NCBI GenBank assembly: GCA_018257865.1
Contig: JAEUBA010000041.1
Span: 1 to 64,000 of the forward strand
Reading direction: 5' to 3'
DNA length: 64,000 nucleotides
Source of the DNA: Stereocaulon alpinum
Lineage: Eukaryota; Ascomycota; Lecanoromycetes; Lecanorales; Stereocaulaceae
A program made the position numbers and the translations under genes. The notes below the pieces were generated by a model. That model saw only the letters and a program-made list of their open reading frames with translations, was not told the origin of the DNA and did not search any database. Below are positions 1-12,878 of the stretch, piece by piece. Numbering within the stretch: position 1 is the stretch's first letter; every line of letters starts with the position of its first letter.

Positions 1-2690
1 TAGACTTAAAGGATACCTATTATAGGATCTAAATTAAAGAAGGTAATAAGTAGAAGACTGCGTTCCGTACCCGCTATAGCTACTTTAAATACTTAGTTAT
101 ACCTTTTAGGCTCGCTAACGCCCCAGCGACGTTTTAAGTGTATATTAATAGGGCTCTTATAGGGCTTATTAATATTTCGTATATTATCTATCTTAATAAT
201 ATCTTAATTTATAGCGCGAACCCGGCGGACTACTAGCGGTATATTTAGTAAGTACTAGAATAATTACGTTAGTTCTCGCTTTTCGCTAACTTAAAGAAGT
301 ATTAGTTTAGTACTAAACGGGTTAAATTTCTTAGATTTATTATATCTACTGATAGCGTAGTAATAGATTAGGAACGCGTAATAATAATTAGGGAATAGCT
401 TAGGCTAGAGACCTTTTAAGATATATAAGTCTTCTTAGGCTTTATAAATTTCTACCGGCGGTTTATTTATAATTACGCTACTATTACTACGCCTCTAACC
501 GACTTGCTTAAAGGCAGTAAGGACGGGAAAAAGGTAGGTTAACTTTAGTAGAATAATAGTGCTAAAGGTACTTTTTAAAAGCTTTAGGATATCTTTTCTA
601 GTACGCCGTTTCTCCGCTACTTTAACCTAGAAGTAAAGTTACGTATAGAAACTAACGCCTCTAACTTTACTATTACAGTAGTACTTACGTAGCTAGATAA
701 TAATAGCTACTAGTACCTAATTACCTTTTAGTCCTAGAAGATAATTCCTGCGGAGTAGAATTATAAGGTTTACGACTAAGAATTACTCGCTATAGTAGCG
801 GTAATAAAATAGTAGCGGTACTACCTAGAAGGTAGCCCGTTTATTATTAAGGTTCTTACTAATTATAATAATCTTAAGGGCTTTATAAAGTAGAAGTAAT
901 TAAATTCCTAGTAAGCTAGATAGGCGCTAACGCTCGCTACTTTTAATTTCGAAATTACTTATTATACTAGAAAAACGAATCCTGCGGATCCGCTATCATA
1001 ACGCCCTAATTATAAAGGAAGTTCCCCGCTAAATACTAAGTTATTACTAACGTTACAGAATAAACTCGTACTTTAGGGTAGAGATAAGGAAGGTAAAGAA
1101 ATTATCGTAGCGATATCGCCGGCGTTTTAAATTATAGGCCTCTAAGTTATTATTCCTTAGAAGGATATAAGAGGTATTATTAAGTCAGCTTATAAGGATC
1201 CTTAATATTTAATTAAGACTTTAATTTAAGACTTATAGGCTGCTAATAATTAGACGAAATCCTTTTCTATAAATAAGGGTACGCCGTCGCAGCGCTATCT
1301 CTGAAGTAAGGTATAGGCTTTAGACCTAGAAGGTTTATTAAGAAATAATAACCGCCTATATATCCTTAGAGACGAAGCCTTAAGGGAAGAACTTATTAGT
1401 AAATACTATAATAATCCCCTAGTAGGGTACTTTAGCGCTAAAAAGACGTATAAGTTACTTACCCGCAAATACTTTTAATATAGGAGTTCTAAGCAGGTTA
1501 ATAAGTATATTAAGACTTATAATATCTACTAAAGAACTAAGGCTCCCTGCTATCGCCCCTATAGCGAACTAAGTTTACTTCCTATTACTAATAAGCTATA
1601 GAAGGAGCTCTTAATAGACTTTATTATAGGTCTACCCCTAAGTAAATATAAGAATATAGTCTATAACGCTATTCTAGTAATTATTAATCGATTTATAAAG
1701 ATAGTAAGGTATATACCTACTACTACTATAATCGACGCCGCTGAGCTAGCGGATGTTTTTTATACTAAGGTAGTATACTATTACAGTATACCTAATAGTA
1801 TTATTAGCGATAGAGGCTTAGTATTTACTAGCGCCTTCTAGTCGGCTATTTATTTTTACTCTAAGATTAAGCGCCGCCTAAGTACCGCCTTTTATCTTTA
1901 GACTAATAGTTAAACGGAACGCTAGAATTAGGTACTAGAGTACTACTTACGGGTCTTTACTAATAATAAGCAGACCACTTAGGCGAAACAGCTACTAATA
2001 GTAGAATTCGTATATATAAATAGTCTTTATTCCTCTATCGGAACGACGCCGTTCTACTTAATATATAGATATTACCCTAAACTTCGTTAGGAGCTTAAGG
2101 ACGAGTCCCTTAAGGGGAGGATATCTACTATAAATAAGAGGATTAGATTACTATAAGTATTAAGAGATAAAGCTACGGAACACCTACAGCGCGCTAGAGA
2201 GTCTTAAGCTAAGTAGTATAATAAGAATTATAAGCCTTAAAGCTATAAGGTCGGAGATCTAGTAATACTATTAACTAAGAATCTTAAGTAAAAACGCCTA
2301 AGTAAAAAGTTATCTTATAAATTCGTAGGGCCTTTTAGGATTACTAATAAAGTAGGAGTATAGGCTTACTACCTTCTACTACTATAAACTTATAGAATCT
2401 ATAATACTTTTTATATCTTATTATTAGAACTATACTACCTTCGCGACGGTAATACGACGTTAGCGAACTTTATATAAGCCCCTAAACTTATTAATAATAA
2501 TAAGATATAGGAGGTTAAAGAAATTATAGATAAGGTTTAAGATAAGTAAGGTATCTAGTATAAGGTTAAATAGACTAGCTAGGGTAAAGAATATAACTAG
2601 TAGTTACTAGACGAAGAGCTTAAGGATACCTATAATTTAACTTAAGCCTTTAATAAATAGATAGTTAGTAAGCGTATATAGTCTCTAGTT
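1..2690 (+). mobile_element. RIP-inactivated Ty3/Gypsy retrotransposon pol, 5'-truncated by the window edge
   Basis: Reading the plus strand through its stops gives a continuous pol polyprotein. The reverse transcriptase end is at about 1-180 (KTAFRTRYSYFKYLVIPFRL, then NAPATF). RNase H is at about 600-960 (ETNASNF, AEQNYKVYDQELLAIV). The integrase zinc region begins near 1,380 with its His and Cys changed to Tyr. The integrase core is at about 1,600-2,080, with DFIIGLP and SDRGLVF still visible. A chromodomain-like tail lies at about 2,540-2,690. Almost all Gln codons are now TAG or TAA, which is the RIP signature, so nothing here can be translated. The RT-RH-IN order plus chromodomain indicates a chromovirus-type Gypsy element. 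I could not place its 3' LTR. Confidence 0.9.
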
Positions 2691-4394
2691 CTTTAAATAC
2701 TACTAATAGCAGCGAGTAAGCGGCGGCGATGATATAAGTTATAATAATTATAAACCTTATAGGTAAATAGTCTTATATTATAAGCGTACTCCTCTATAAT
2801 TATTATACTTACTTACTTATACCTTAATAGAATAAAGAAGAGATTAAATTAATTACTAGCTGAATATCTATCTTATATTAGTAAGATAACGTATACGGGT
2901 ACGCTACTAAATATTAGTAGAAGAAAAGAAAAAGGAAAAAATAAATAAATATCCTAACGCCGTCTCTACGCTAATATATAGTAGTATAATTACTCCTCTA
3001 GGAGCTTAATATATTACTAGAGACTCTCTATCTCCTTAGTATACTTAGTAATTATTTATTAGAGGGTTTCTAACTTAAACTGCTAGTTAGCGATAGTTTA
3101 CTTAAGTTCTACGACCTACTATCTCGCCGCTATAAGTTCCTATTAGAGATTGGTAATTATTATAGGAGCTGCTCTACTTATTACTATAGTTTAGCCTTAC
3201 GCTTTTCGCTATTAGGTAATACACTTCCTAATTTTCTTACGCTTACGTTATACTTAGTAAGTCTAGCCTTTACGCTTATAACACCGCACCAATCGCTATA
3301 TAGACCGACGAAACGGCTTTAGGATTTAGATATATTAGGAGGCGACGTAGCAGAGCTATTAGAATAATATACCTTATAATAATAATTAAGCCTATAGTAG
3401 CTATCCTTATAACGTTAATAGGGAGGAGCGTCGCTGCGATCGTAATTATTATTCCCTATATAGAAATAAGTCCTATAGGGTAAAGGTATATTAATAATAT
3501 AGTCTATAAGTATTAGCAGCTAGTAATACGCGCCGGTTACGCGATAGCGACGTATAATATTAAGTGTATATATGTATTATATCTATAAGTAATATATTAG
3601 CAGCTAATAATATACGCTGGTTACGCGATAGCGACGTATAATATTAAGTGTGTATATAAGTTATACCTATAAGTAATATATTAGCAGCTAATAATATACG
3701 CTGATTACGTAATAGCGATATATAATCTTAAGAGAATATTTAGATATTATTATAATAAGAAGAACTGTTAACTATATTAGTAATATTAATTGCGATATAG
3801 GCACGCTAATGTTAGGGAACGTATAAGTTATATTAGGAGTTGTAAAGAGAGAGAAGTTAGGGGGAAAGTTATTATTTATATACCCGTAGGTCGTCGTCGC
3901 TGCGACGTCGCTATATATTAAAGCTATTTAAAATAATAATAACTAATAATACGATAACGCGGCTGTTACCTGCTAATACGGCTGGTAATTGATTATATTT
4001 ATTAATAACTACGCGTTACTACTACGCCTGCTACGTATTCTTTTTATATTATGATAGATTTGGGCGTTATTACAGTTGGATAATATTCTATATATATAAG
4101 GCGCCGCCTTAACGACGTCGCCTTTAGGTTAACTCTTTTCCCTTATATTTCCTACTGGGTTTAAAGGGTTTTTAACGAGTAGTCTGTTCTATATACTTTA
4201 GCACTTAGGGACTAGGGCCTAGAGGGGAGGATACTATTAACCCTTAAGCGTATACGCGTTATAGCTACGCTAACGTAATAATATTAATTAGGGTTTAGGG
4301 GCTTAGTAATAGTATTACTACCTAGGACTCCCCTATATTTTAGGGATCTTTAGAAATTAGTTCTGCTACTACTTAACTACTAAGTAATATAATT
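2691..4394. other. AT-rich RIP-degraded DNA without an identifiable gene
   Basis: This stretch is TpA-rich, with the same loss of CpA and TpG as its neighbours. On the minus strand at about 2,990-3,320 one frame reads as a basic, Gln-rich, coiled-coil-like segment if TAG/TAA are read as Gln (KRKAKL followed by a run of three stops, then VEQLL). This suggests another dead transposon protein, but I cannot name it. The 84-bp tandem repeat at 3,511-3,735 is listed separately. Confidence 0.5.
3511..3735. repeat. 84-bp tandem repeat, about 2.7 copies
   Basis: The word tattagcagct recurs at 3,511, 3,595 and 3,679, giving an exact 84-nt period. Each unit continues with an aatata/aatacg segment, a cgctggttacgcgatagcga-like core, and tataatattaagtg. 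The third copy is shorter and more diverged. All copies carry RIP-type changes. It may be a subterminal or LTR-internal repeat of a dead element. Confidence 0.85.
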
Positions 4395-4740
4395 ATGTCT
4401 ATTGCTTAATACCTGAATCTAGTAACTTTACGTCTCTTATACCTTAGTACGCTAGCTTAGAGCCGGCGTCGCTAGCCTTTACAAGATACGCGTATCCGAG
4501 AAGTTATTAAAGCTAAGGGCTGCCTCCTTAAGTTCCTACTACCGTACTCGCTAGACTATAATCTAATTAAGCTATTATTTAGTGTTTTAAAGGTATAGAT
4601 AAGGCGCTATTTCCGGTAATTATAATCCTCCTTTAAGGGCGACTTTAGGGGCTTTCTATATTATACTATAGAGTTTAGTAGATATAATTAATTTGCGGTA
4701 GAGCACTTCCGCTATAGTACTAGTAGCTATAAATTTAAGG
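4395..4740 (+). mobile_element. Tc1/mariner-like (DDE_3-type) transposase C-terminal relic
   Basis: Read through its stops, the plus strand gives the end of a DDE transposase: IREVIKAKGCLLKFLLPYSL, then DYNLIKLLFSVLK, then AVEHFRYS. This matches the family pattern of PPYSPDLNPIE followed by xFxxLK and a terminal HFRHAG-like motif. The expected NPIE has become NLIK, that is Pro to Leu and the catalytic Glu to Lys, both C:G to T:A changes typical of RIP. The amino-terminal half with the first two Asp residues was not found upstream, so this is a truncated relic. Confidence 0.7.
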
Positions 4741-5783
4741 GTAACTATAAGGTAGTATATAGGCAAATAGAAGAATACGTATATAGTAAAGATAATTAAG
4801 GGTTTTTCAGGAGTTCTACTATATAAAGGTAGCGTATTTAACTTCTACCGGCGGTAGGGCTTAGACGACGGTAAGGTTAAGGATATCTATATAAAAAGCA
4901 CTCTCCTATAGACTTATTATACTAAATAATATCTTCTAAAGAGGGCTTACTATTCCCTTTACTTATTAATTTATACTATAGCCCGTAATAATTAGTCTCT
5001 AGGGCGGAGTTCGTATATAGAATATATAGTATAGGATTACTAGCGACGGCGAGGTCTAACGGTAGCAGGGATCGCTATATCTCTTTAAAAACCACTTATA
5101 TATTAGCTTATACCACTAAATAGTATTATCTAAAGAGAGTTAATTAATTATTCTATTCGTTAAGTTATAGATCTATATCTACTAAAAGGTCTTTCTAGCT
5201 AAAATTAATACTATATATTATAACCCCGAAAAGGCCCAGCAACGTTAATTACCGTAATAAAAAAGAATATAATAACTTACTTACTTACTTACTAGTCTCC
5301 TTCAGCTTCTACTACTAACCTTAGTATATACTTAATCTCTTATTCTCGAATAAAACCTCCTTCTATACTGTATAGCTAGTCTGCTAGCTAGTATCTCGTT
5401 TACTAAGCTATTATTGCGAGAGTACGTCTAACGCAGAAGTAGTTATAATAGAGGCTTTTAAATTCCCTAAGATCTTCCCTAAAGCCTTATATTAAACCGT
5501 CTAGTAACCCTAATTTAGACCCGCGCTAATAAAGACCTAAAGAAGGGTTAGATATCTACTTTAGCTAGTTAATTATCTATATATTCTCCTTATACGTAGC
5601 CTTCGCTATAGTATAGACTCGCTTCTTTTACTTATTCCGAATAGTAGCTATCTTCTAGGTCTAGAAATCTTCTATAACCTACTTATCTTTAGATCGGTTA
5701 GTAATAGGACTTAATCGCTAAGGTTCCTCTAGTATAGAGCTAGGGTGAGGCGGGTCTAGCGGTAGGGCGACTAGCTGAGTTAT

Positions 5784-5930
5784 TTAAAAAGCTATCTAAG
5801 GCGGCGGTTAAAAAGTTATCTGAGGCGGCGGTTAAAAAGTTATCTAAGGCGGCGGTTAAAAATTTATCTAAGGCAGCGGTTAAAAAGCTGGATAAGGCGG
5901 CGGTTGAAAAGCTAGTTAGGGCGGTAGCTA
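5784..5930. repeat. 24-bp tandem repeat, about six copies, encoding an 8-residue unit
   Basis: A 24-nt unit (ctatctaaggcggcggttaa plus aaag) is repeated about six times. On the plus strand it is an open frame giving KKLSKAAV units with small changes (KKLSEAAV, KNLSKAAV, KKLDKAAV, EKLVRAVA). The minus strand is also open (FLTAALDN units). The length is a multiple of three and few units are interrupted, so it was probably protein-coding before decay of the surrounding element. Confidence 0.8.
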
Positions 5931-7682
5931 GGGACTATAAATAATACTTATATATAGTTACTCCTAACGTTAGTAGTTATTAAGACTCCTGATAGTCTGC
6001 TATATCTAGGCTATTATAGATATCTCTATCTACTACTATATTATCTTAAATATATTATCTATTACTTAGTTTTAGGACTAAGCTTATACCTAGCGTTACT
6101 TAGTTTATAGTAATATTTGAGATACTATAGTATACGGTCCCTGCTCCTTAATAAAATAAGTCCGTATTATATCTAGTAGATTTTCTAATATAGTAGCTCG
6201 TAAGCCTTATAAGATATCTCGTGCCTACTAATTAATCTAGGCGAGAGATAGTCTATAGTATTAACTATCTAAGTTAATCTAATAGTAAGCCTTTTTATTA
6301 CTATAACGATTACTTATATAGAGCTACTAATTACTTATCTTACTAAGCTAACTCCCTACTACCTCTTACTTATTACGAAGATAGGCCTATTAATCCTCTA
6401 AGTAAGTTATTCGCGTGCGCCGTCGCTATCGATACGGAGATCTGGTTGGATTATTAACTACCTTAATAGATCTTATTGATAATAGCGTTAATATTATATT
6501 AGTAAGAGGTCTTATCCTACTAATATATTTAATAGTAGCTTCTAAAGTATAGCTAGGCTTACGACGCTACTCCTACCTAAGTACTATCTTAACTTTTTAA
6601 TCCTATTCGTCCTAGGTAAGGTTATTAATAGAGACGAATTATAGCGAAGACTTACTATAATCTAATTTTATTGAGATAATAATTCTCTTAAGGTCTTCCT
6701 TAAAACGGTACTTATTTATTATATTATAGACCTTAATTACTAAAGTCTCTATATTAAATTAACCTCTTAACTAATCCTCGCTTCCGATTAGAGCTGCCTA
6801 CTAAGGATAAGATATTAGACTTAGAGTGTAACTTAAACGTTCTCTAAAAGCTATTAATCTAGCCTTAACTTAATAAGGATATAGGGTATCCTACTAAGTT
6901 ATATAATTATCCTCCTTTCGCTTAGTAATTCCCTTATCTAGATTACTAAGCTTTTTATCTTCCTTATCTATACCTTACTCGCTACTATTCGCTGGTTCTT
7001 CTTATTCTCTAGGGTCTTCTAACTCTTCTAGCTCCTCTAGGTCTTCTACTTCCTCAGTCGTATCCCTTAGTTACTAGGTTAACTTTCTTTATTACTCAGC
7101 AGCCTTCTTCTAAGTATATTACTCTAAGCGTATCCTATTCTACTTAGTATATTAGGCTTATATACTAACCTAGTAAGCTCGCAGCTACGCCTTCCCTCTA
7201 CGAGATTTATTTAGTATAGCCTTACGCTTATTAGTAGCAGACTCCTTCTCTAAAGCCTAGTAGATAGTTACTCGTTACTTAATATTAGAAGGACCCTATC
7301 TTAAGTATACTAGCTTAGGTAGTTACTAGTATATAGAGGTCTTCCTACCTAACTCTTTACTACTCTTAGCCTTTATAGCTACTTAGGCACTGCTCTTAGT
7401 AGCCTATTCCTCCTTAAATATTACCTTTTTGCTCTTTTAGCGGCGGGGGGTCTAGCGCTAGGGCTGCTAGTTAAGGGGGTTGGTAATAGTAGGGGTAGAC
7501 GGTCTAAATTAAGTAGAAGGTATTATAATACTACTGTATTTATATCTATAACATTTTATAGCTTCAAATTCGATAATAGACTAATATTTTAATAATTATC
7601 AAATTTTCTAGTAGAAATACAGCGGGGGTGGATACCGGGAGAAAAATGCCAAGCTTTGGCAAGAATCTTAAAATTACTAAAA

Positions 7683-7687
7683 GCAAG
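7683..7687. repeat. Target-site duplication GCAAG, left side of Copia copy 1
   Basis: These five bases immediately precede the TGTCGG start of the 5' LTR. They are identical to the five bases following the 3' LTR at 13,084-13,088. Confidence 0.9.
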
Positions 7688-7892
7688 TGTCGGAATAACG
7701 TCGCTCCGCTCCGCAACTAGCGGCTTGGCGCTAACTCCTAGATAAAACACCATAGCTTAGCTAGCTAGATTCAAGATAATCCCTAGTTTACTAAGCCTAA
7801 TAGATACCCTGCTAATCAGGTTGTCTAGGGTAGGTAATAGGGGATCAAGCTACCTACTAATTAGTAGAACTTAGTAAGAGGGTCTACCGACA
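7688..7892 (+). repeat. 5' LTR of Copia copy 1 (205 nt)
   Basis: Starts TGTCGGAATAACGTCGC and ends GGGTCTACCGACA. It aligns along its whole length with 12,879-13,083 and, inverted, with both ends of the element at 16,179-21,533. Confidence 0.93.
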
Positions 7893-10800
7893 CTAATTAG
7901 TTATCGACCTTAGATCAGTAAGATAAAGAAAATTTTAACTATAATACTAAAACCTTACCTATACTACTATAAAGCCTTAACTATAACGCCTAACCTTATA
8001 ATAACGTAACCAGCTACTAAAGAGGACGAGGGAATAATAATACCGTTAGGAATCGTCCTTAAGGACCCTAAAAAGTCGTTAGCCGCCGCCTTAGATATAT
8101 TTATTAAGTAGATAATAAGCTATTACTAAAACTACGAAGAAGAAGGATATAACCTATAGATAAACTTCCTCTAAGACTTTAGCAATTAGGACGAAGCCTT
8201 ATTTAAGAAGGTAGAGAAAGGGTTACTATAAGACCTTAGGAATATACTCTTCGACTACGACGTCTATATACCTAAGGATAAGACCTACGTCTATAAGTAC
8301 CTAGTAAGACTAGTAGACTAGCTATAGCCTAATTAGCCTATAGACGTACTAAAGCTAGTAAAGAAGTCTAACGCTAACTCTACTAGTAACTCTAATACGC
8401 CTAGTAACTCTAATACGCCTAGTACGCCCGCCTTAGGAAATAATTTTAACACGCCTAGTACGCCTACCTTAGGTAACTCTAATATACCTAGTACGCCTAC
8501 CTTATTTAAAATTAAAATACTAACTAGGACTGCCCTAATTAACGGCGTTAAGATCTATAATACTATCGCTAATTACTAGGAGTAAGGCCTTTCCTAAGAG
8601 CTTACTGCGTTAACTAAGCTCTATACGGAAGAGATAAAGTATAATAGAAGAAGTAACTCCTTTAACTATAAATTAAATATATTCTTAGCTACCGCTTCTA
8701 ACGCTAGGATACTATTAACTAAGCTTTATATAGCTCTTCGGTATATACTTAGCGGTAATATACTTAATTTCTACTTTAATAACTAGTCTTCCTTTTTAGT
8801 AATAAACTTAGACTCGCTATAGCTTACCTTTAAAGGAAACTTTAAAGGAAGAGAATATTAAATCGCCTACCTTAATAAATAGAATAGTGTATCCTTATAA
8901 CTATTTATTAACTATAATAAAGATAAGACCCTAACGGAGTACTTAGATACTATAATATTAAGACTAAGAGAACTATAATATAATCTAGATAAGAATCTTT
9001 ATAGGGATAGCTTTATCTACTAGAAGATAATTACCGCTTATAAGGCTATATCTACCTATAAGATTATCTACTAAAGACTACTAGATATTATATAAAACCT
9101 TATCTAAGACCTCTAATTATCTATAGCCTTATAAGACCGCCGTAGCGTCTTATCGCTAAGCGAAATAATATATACTAACCGCCGCTACTAAAACTGCGAA
9201 TCTAGTAGTTGTAGTCGTAACCGCTAATCTAGTAGCTATAATAGATCTAGATATCTAAGTAAGCTGAGATACGACTCTAGTAATTTAATGAATAAAAAGC
9301 GATACTTCGTCTATAAGAAGGAAGGCTACTAGTTAACTAACTACCCTAAAGAAGAATATTAACGCTACCTTAGGTAATACCTTACTAACGTTAAAGGCGA
9401 AAGGGAAGGCGGCAGCGAGGGTAGTACTACTAAGGAGGAGAATACTACTAAAGACTAACCTATTAACCTACCTAACTAAGGTAATAGTAAGGTATTTTTA
9501 ATATTAATAGGTATAATTAATAGTAAGGCTATATACTAAAAGCTAGCTAACTAGGCGACTTTATACGCCGTTACTAAGGTACTACCTATCTAGGGTAATA
9601 TTAATATCTAAGGATAACCAACCTACCGCCTAGTAAGTAGATACGGCGATAACTACTTCTATAACCTTATAATTAATACTAGCGCTACTTACAGCTCGTT
9701 AGTAGGCTATAGCTAATACTTAGCACTGCGGCGTAAGCAGAACGTTAATATTAACGCCGATAAGGCTAGTAGTACTAGATTTAAATTCGGTATTAGCGAC
9801 GCCTTATCTAGAGGTACTATTACCGTCTAATTACTAATAGGCGTTATTAAATTCTATGTTATTAACGCTAATACGCCGTTCCTTCTCTGCCTGCGAGACC
9901 TTAACTAGGTAGGTTTTTATTTTAATAACCTTACTAACTACTTAGTTAGCGGTAATAGGTAAGTCCTTATTATATAGCTATATAGTTACCTATTCCTTAC
10001 TTAGGGAACCTCGCTATTAAACGCCTACTATATTAACACCTATACTAACGATAGCGAAGTTGCAAGTAGCTAATTAAGTAAGTAAGACCTTAGACGTTTA
10101 TACTACCGCTTTAGGTACCCCTTAATAATACGCCTAGTACGCCTACTATACTAATTCGGCTACCGTTTCGACTAGGACGCTATTAATTAACTAAGTAAGT
10201 TTTACTTAACTTGCTAGAAATATAGAAGATTACTAGGAAGGTTTAAATTTACTATTAAAAACGACCTATAATTTAATTACTTAGTAATAATTAATATTAT
10301 ATATCTTAATAGCCCTACGGTCTTAGTCCTATATACTATTAACGAGGCTACGCGTTTCTAAACCGCCCGCTTTCTTAAGGATATTTTAGCGGAGACGGTC
10401 TAGGATACCCTACGAGCCTGCTAGATTAATACCTACGTTAGACTACCGGACCTGCTAGTCTATAATACTAGTAAGTAATTTATTAGTACCGAATTCGCCT
10501 CTAAGGTAAAGGGGATAGTAATTAAGTTGAAATACGTCCTAGTTAAAGTATACTACTTAATTAGTCTAGTTAAACGCTACTACGTACCTCTTAGGCGTGC
10601 TTATAATATTATCTAAGAAGACCTACTACTGCTAGGTAAGTAATTCGTCTTATAAATTACTGTTAAGGTAATTAATAATATAGCTAGACCTAATAGGCTA
10701 ACTCCTACGCTACTTCTATTTAGTATATTTCTAAAGCTTACTAAATTAGACCCTATATACCTATTAATTGCGGAATGAGGTAAGGCTATTAAACGCGTAA

Positions 10801-12878
10801 TAAAAGAAGCGTTAGAATTACTAGTAAAGAGAGATATTACTAAAGCCTTACGCTACTATAATAGTCTATAAAGCGACGCTATCCTAGATACTACTATTAG
10901 CAGCGACGTTCTAGTCTAGCGGGAAGGTAAAGAATAGAAAGGACCCTACTAATTACTCGCTATAGAAGATTAAGCCTATATAGTTAAACTTAGTAGCAGC
11001 CCTATAACTTTTCGAATTACCTTAGTTAAGCCTTACTTACTTAAGGATTAAGTACCCCTTAGTTAGCCTACTATAACTAAAGTAGACCTCCTAACCGAAG
11101 AAGCTACTGCTATACGTTAGAATCCGCAGCGATAGCGATACCTACCTGCCCGCTATACTTACCTTACTAAGAAGGAATAATTAGATATTAAGCTATTAAT
11201 AAAGCTACGGTCGGAAGGCGCTATTCGCTTACTAAATAGCCTATTTATCGACTCCCGCCGAAAAGAAATTAACGGCCTTATTACTAAAGGAGTCTTTAAA
11301 GTTATTAGTAAGTATAATATACCGCTAAATACCCGTATCTTTAGCTACTAATTCGTCGATAATATTAAGTAGGATAGCGCTATACTATTTGAAAAGTCTA
11401 AACTAGTTATCTAAGCTTATAATAATAAAGGTAAGAAGGAGGTACTAACGTAATTACTAATAATTTAACGCGCTAGCTAACGCCTTATTATCTACCTTAC
11501 TATAATTCTACTACGCAACCTCTACGTACGCGATATTTCGCAAGCTTATATATAGTTAACTTTAGTACTAAGCCGCCTAGTCTATATAAAGCTACCGTAA
11601 GGTACTAACCTAGGAGATAATATACTAAAAGTAGTCCGCCTACTATATAGCGTCCTAGAAGTAGGGACGTATTAGTTTAGGACCTACTATAACTACTATA
11701 CCGAAAAGCTAGGCCTTACCGTCTCCTTATTTAATCCCTACCTTATGTTCTCCGAGTAGGCGATCGTTGGCCTGTAGACTAACGACTTACTATTCTGCGG
11801 GATAACCGAGTACTTAGAGCTAGAAGAAAAAGTATAACTTAATATAGGCTTTCCAGCAAAGCCAATTAAAAAGCTAGATAATGAAAAAGACCTCCAATTC
11901 AACGGTACTACTATCTCTACTAACGGCGACACTACTATTCCTAGTAACGGCGACATTCTAAAGCTCTCCTAGTAATAGTAATATAGTAAGATTAATACGA
12001 TCGATACCGCCACCGCTAGCGATATTAAATCGTAATATATTAAGGAAAGGGCTTAAGGCGCCTATATAGCCTCTATATATTAACTAGAGATAGCCTTTAT
12101 ACTATCTAAAGTAGCCTAAATTACTCAGCTAGCGAAAGAAGACGCTGATTAGTTAAATAAATAGCTAAATTAGTAGAAGGAGAACTACCGCTAAGGCCTA
12201 TAATTTATTAAGCTTACTTTAGAGAAGCTAAAACTACTAGTCTTCGTTAATACCGCCTTCGCTAATAACGCTAACCTTAGCTCCTAAATTAGGTACGTTA
12301 TAGTCCTTACTAACGAGTAACAGCTTAATAAATTAATAATTAATATTAGCGGTAATATTATCTACTAGAGTAGTACTAAATATAAGAGAGTTATAAGATT
12401 AGTACTAGCTTTAGAGCTATATATAATAGTAGCAGGGTTTAATATTACTACTACCCTATAATCTACTATTAAGGCTATTACTTAGGCGAAGATCCTACTA
12501 ATTCTATATACCGACTCTTACTCCCTATATAATTATATTATACGCCTTAGGACTACTACTAAGAAACGCCTAATAATTAATATAATAGGACTACGATAGT
12601 CCTATAAGAGAAGGGAGATTAATAAGGTACGGTAGATTAATAGTAATTATAACTTAGTAGATACTATAACTAAGGAGCGCTACTACTAGGCCTTAAAGTA
12701 ATTAGTAGATAGTAATACTATTAAGTTAAAGATAAATACTTAGGTAGAAAGAGAAGCTGTAATCTAACTAATTAGATTATAGTATTACTTAGCCTTATAG
12801 GCCTATTTCTATACTAGCTAATTACTAGATTTAGCGTTAATTAGTACTATTTTTTTAACTTTCTAAAACTTTTACTAG

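Larger units (their letters stand above)
4741..7687. other. AT-rich RIP-degraded DNA with unclassified minus-strand coding relics
   Basis: No intact gene is present. On the minus strand at about 6,900-7,060 an acidic frame is readable between stops (EEVEDLEELEELEDPRE, then DKEDKKLSNLDKGI), so a second degenerate protein was encoded here in the opposite direction to the transposase relic. I could not assign a family. The 24-bp tandem repeat at 5,784-5,930 is listed separately. The last about 150 nt, at 7,540-7,687, look less mutated and may be the target sequence of the Copia insertion. Confidence 0.45.

Noticed and set aside
3511..3735. Possible CRISPR-like array
   Set aside because: The units are adjacent with no unique spacers, and the genome is fungal; it is a plain tandem repeat.
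11738..11956. 72-codon open frame within Copia copy 1
   Set aside because: It lies antisense to the reverse transcriptase relic and arises by chance in RIP-altered DNA.
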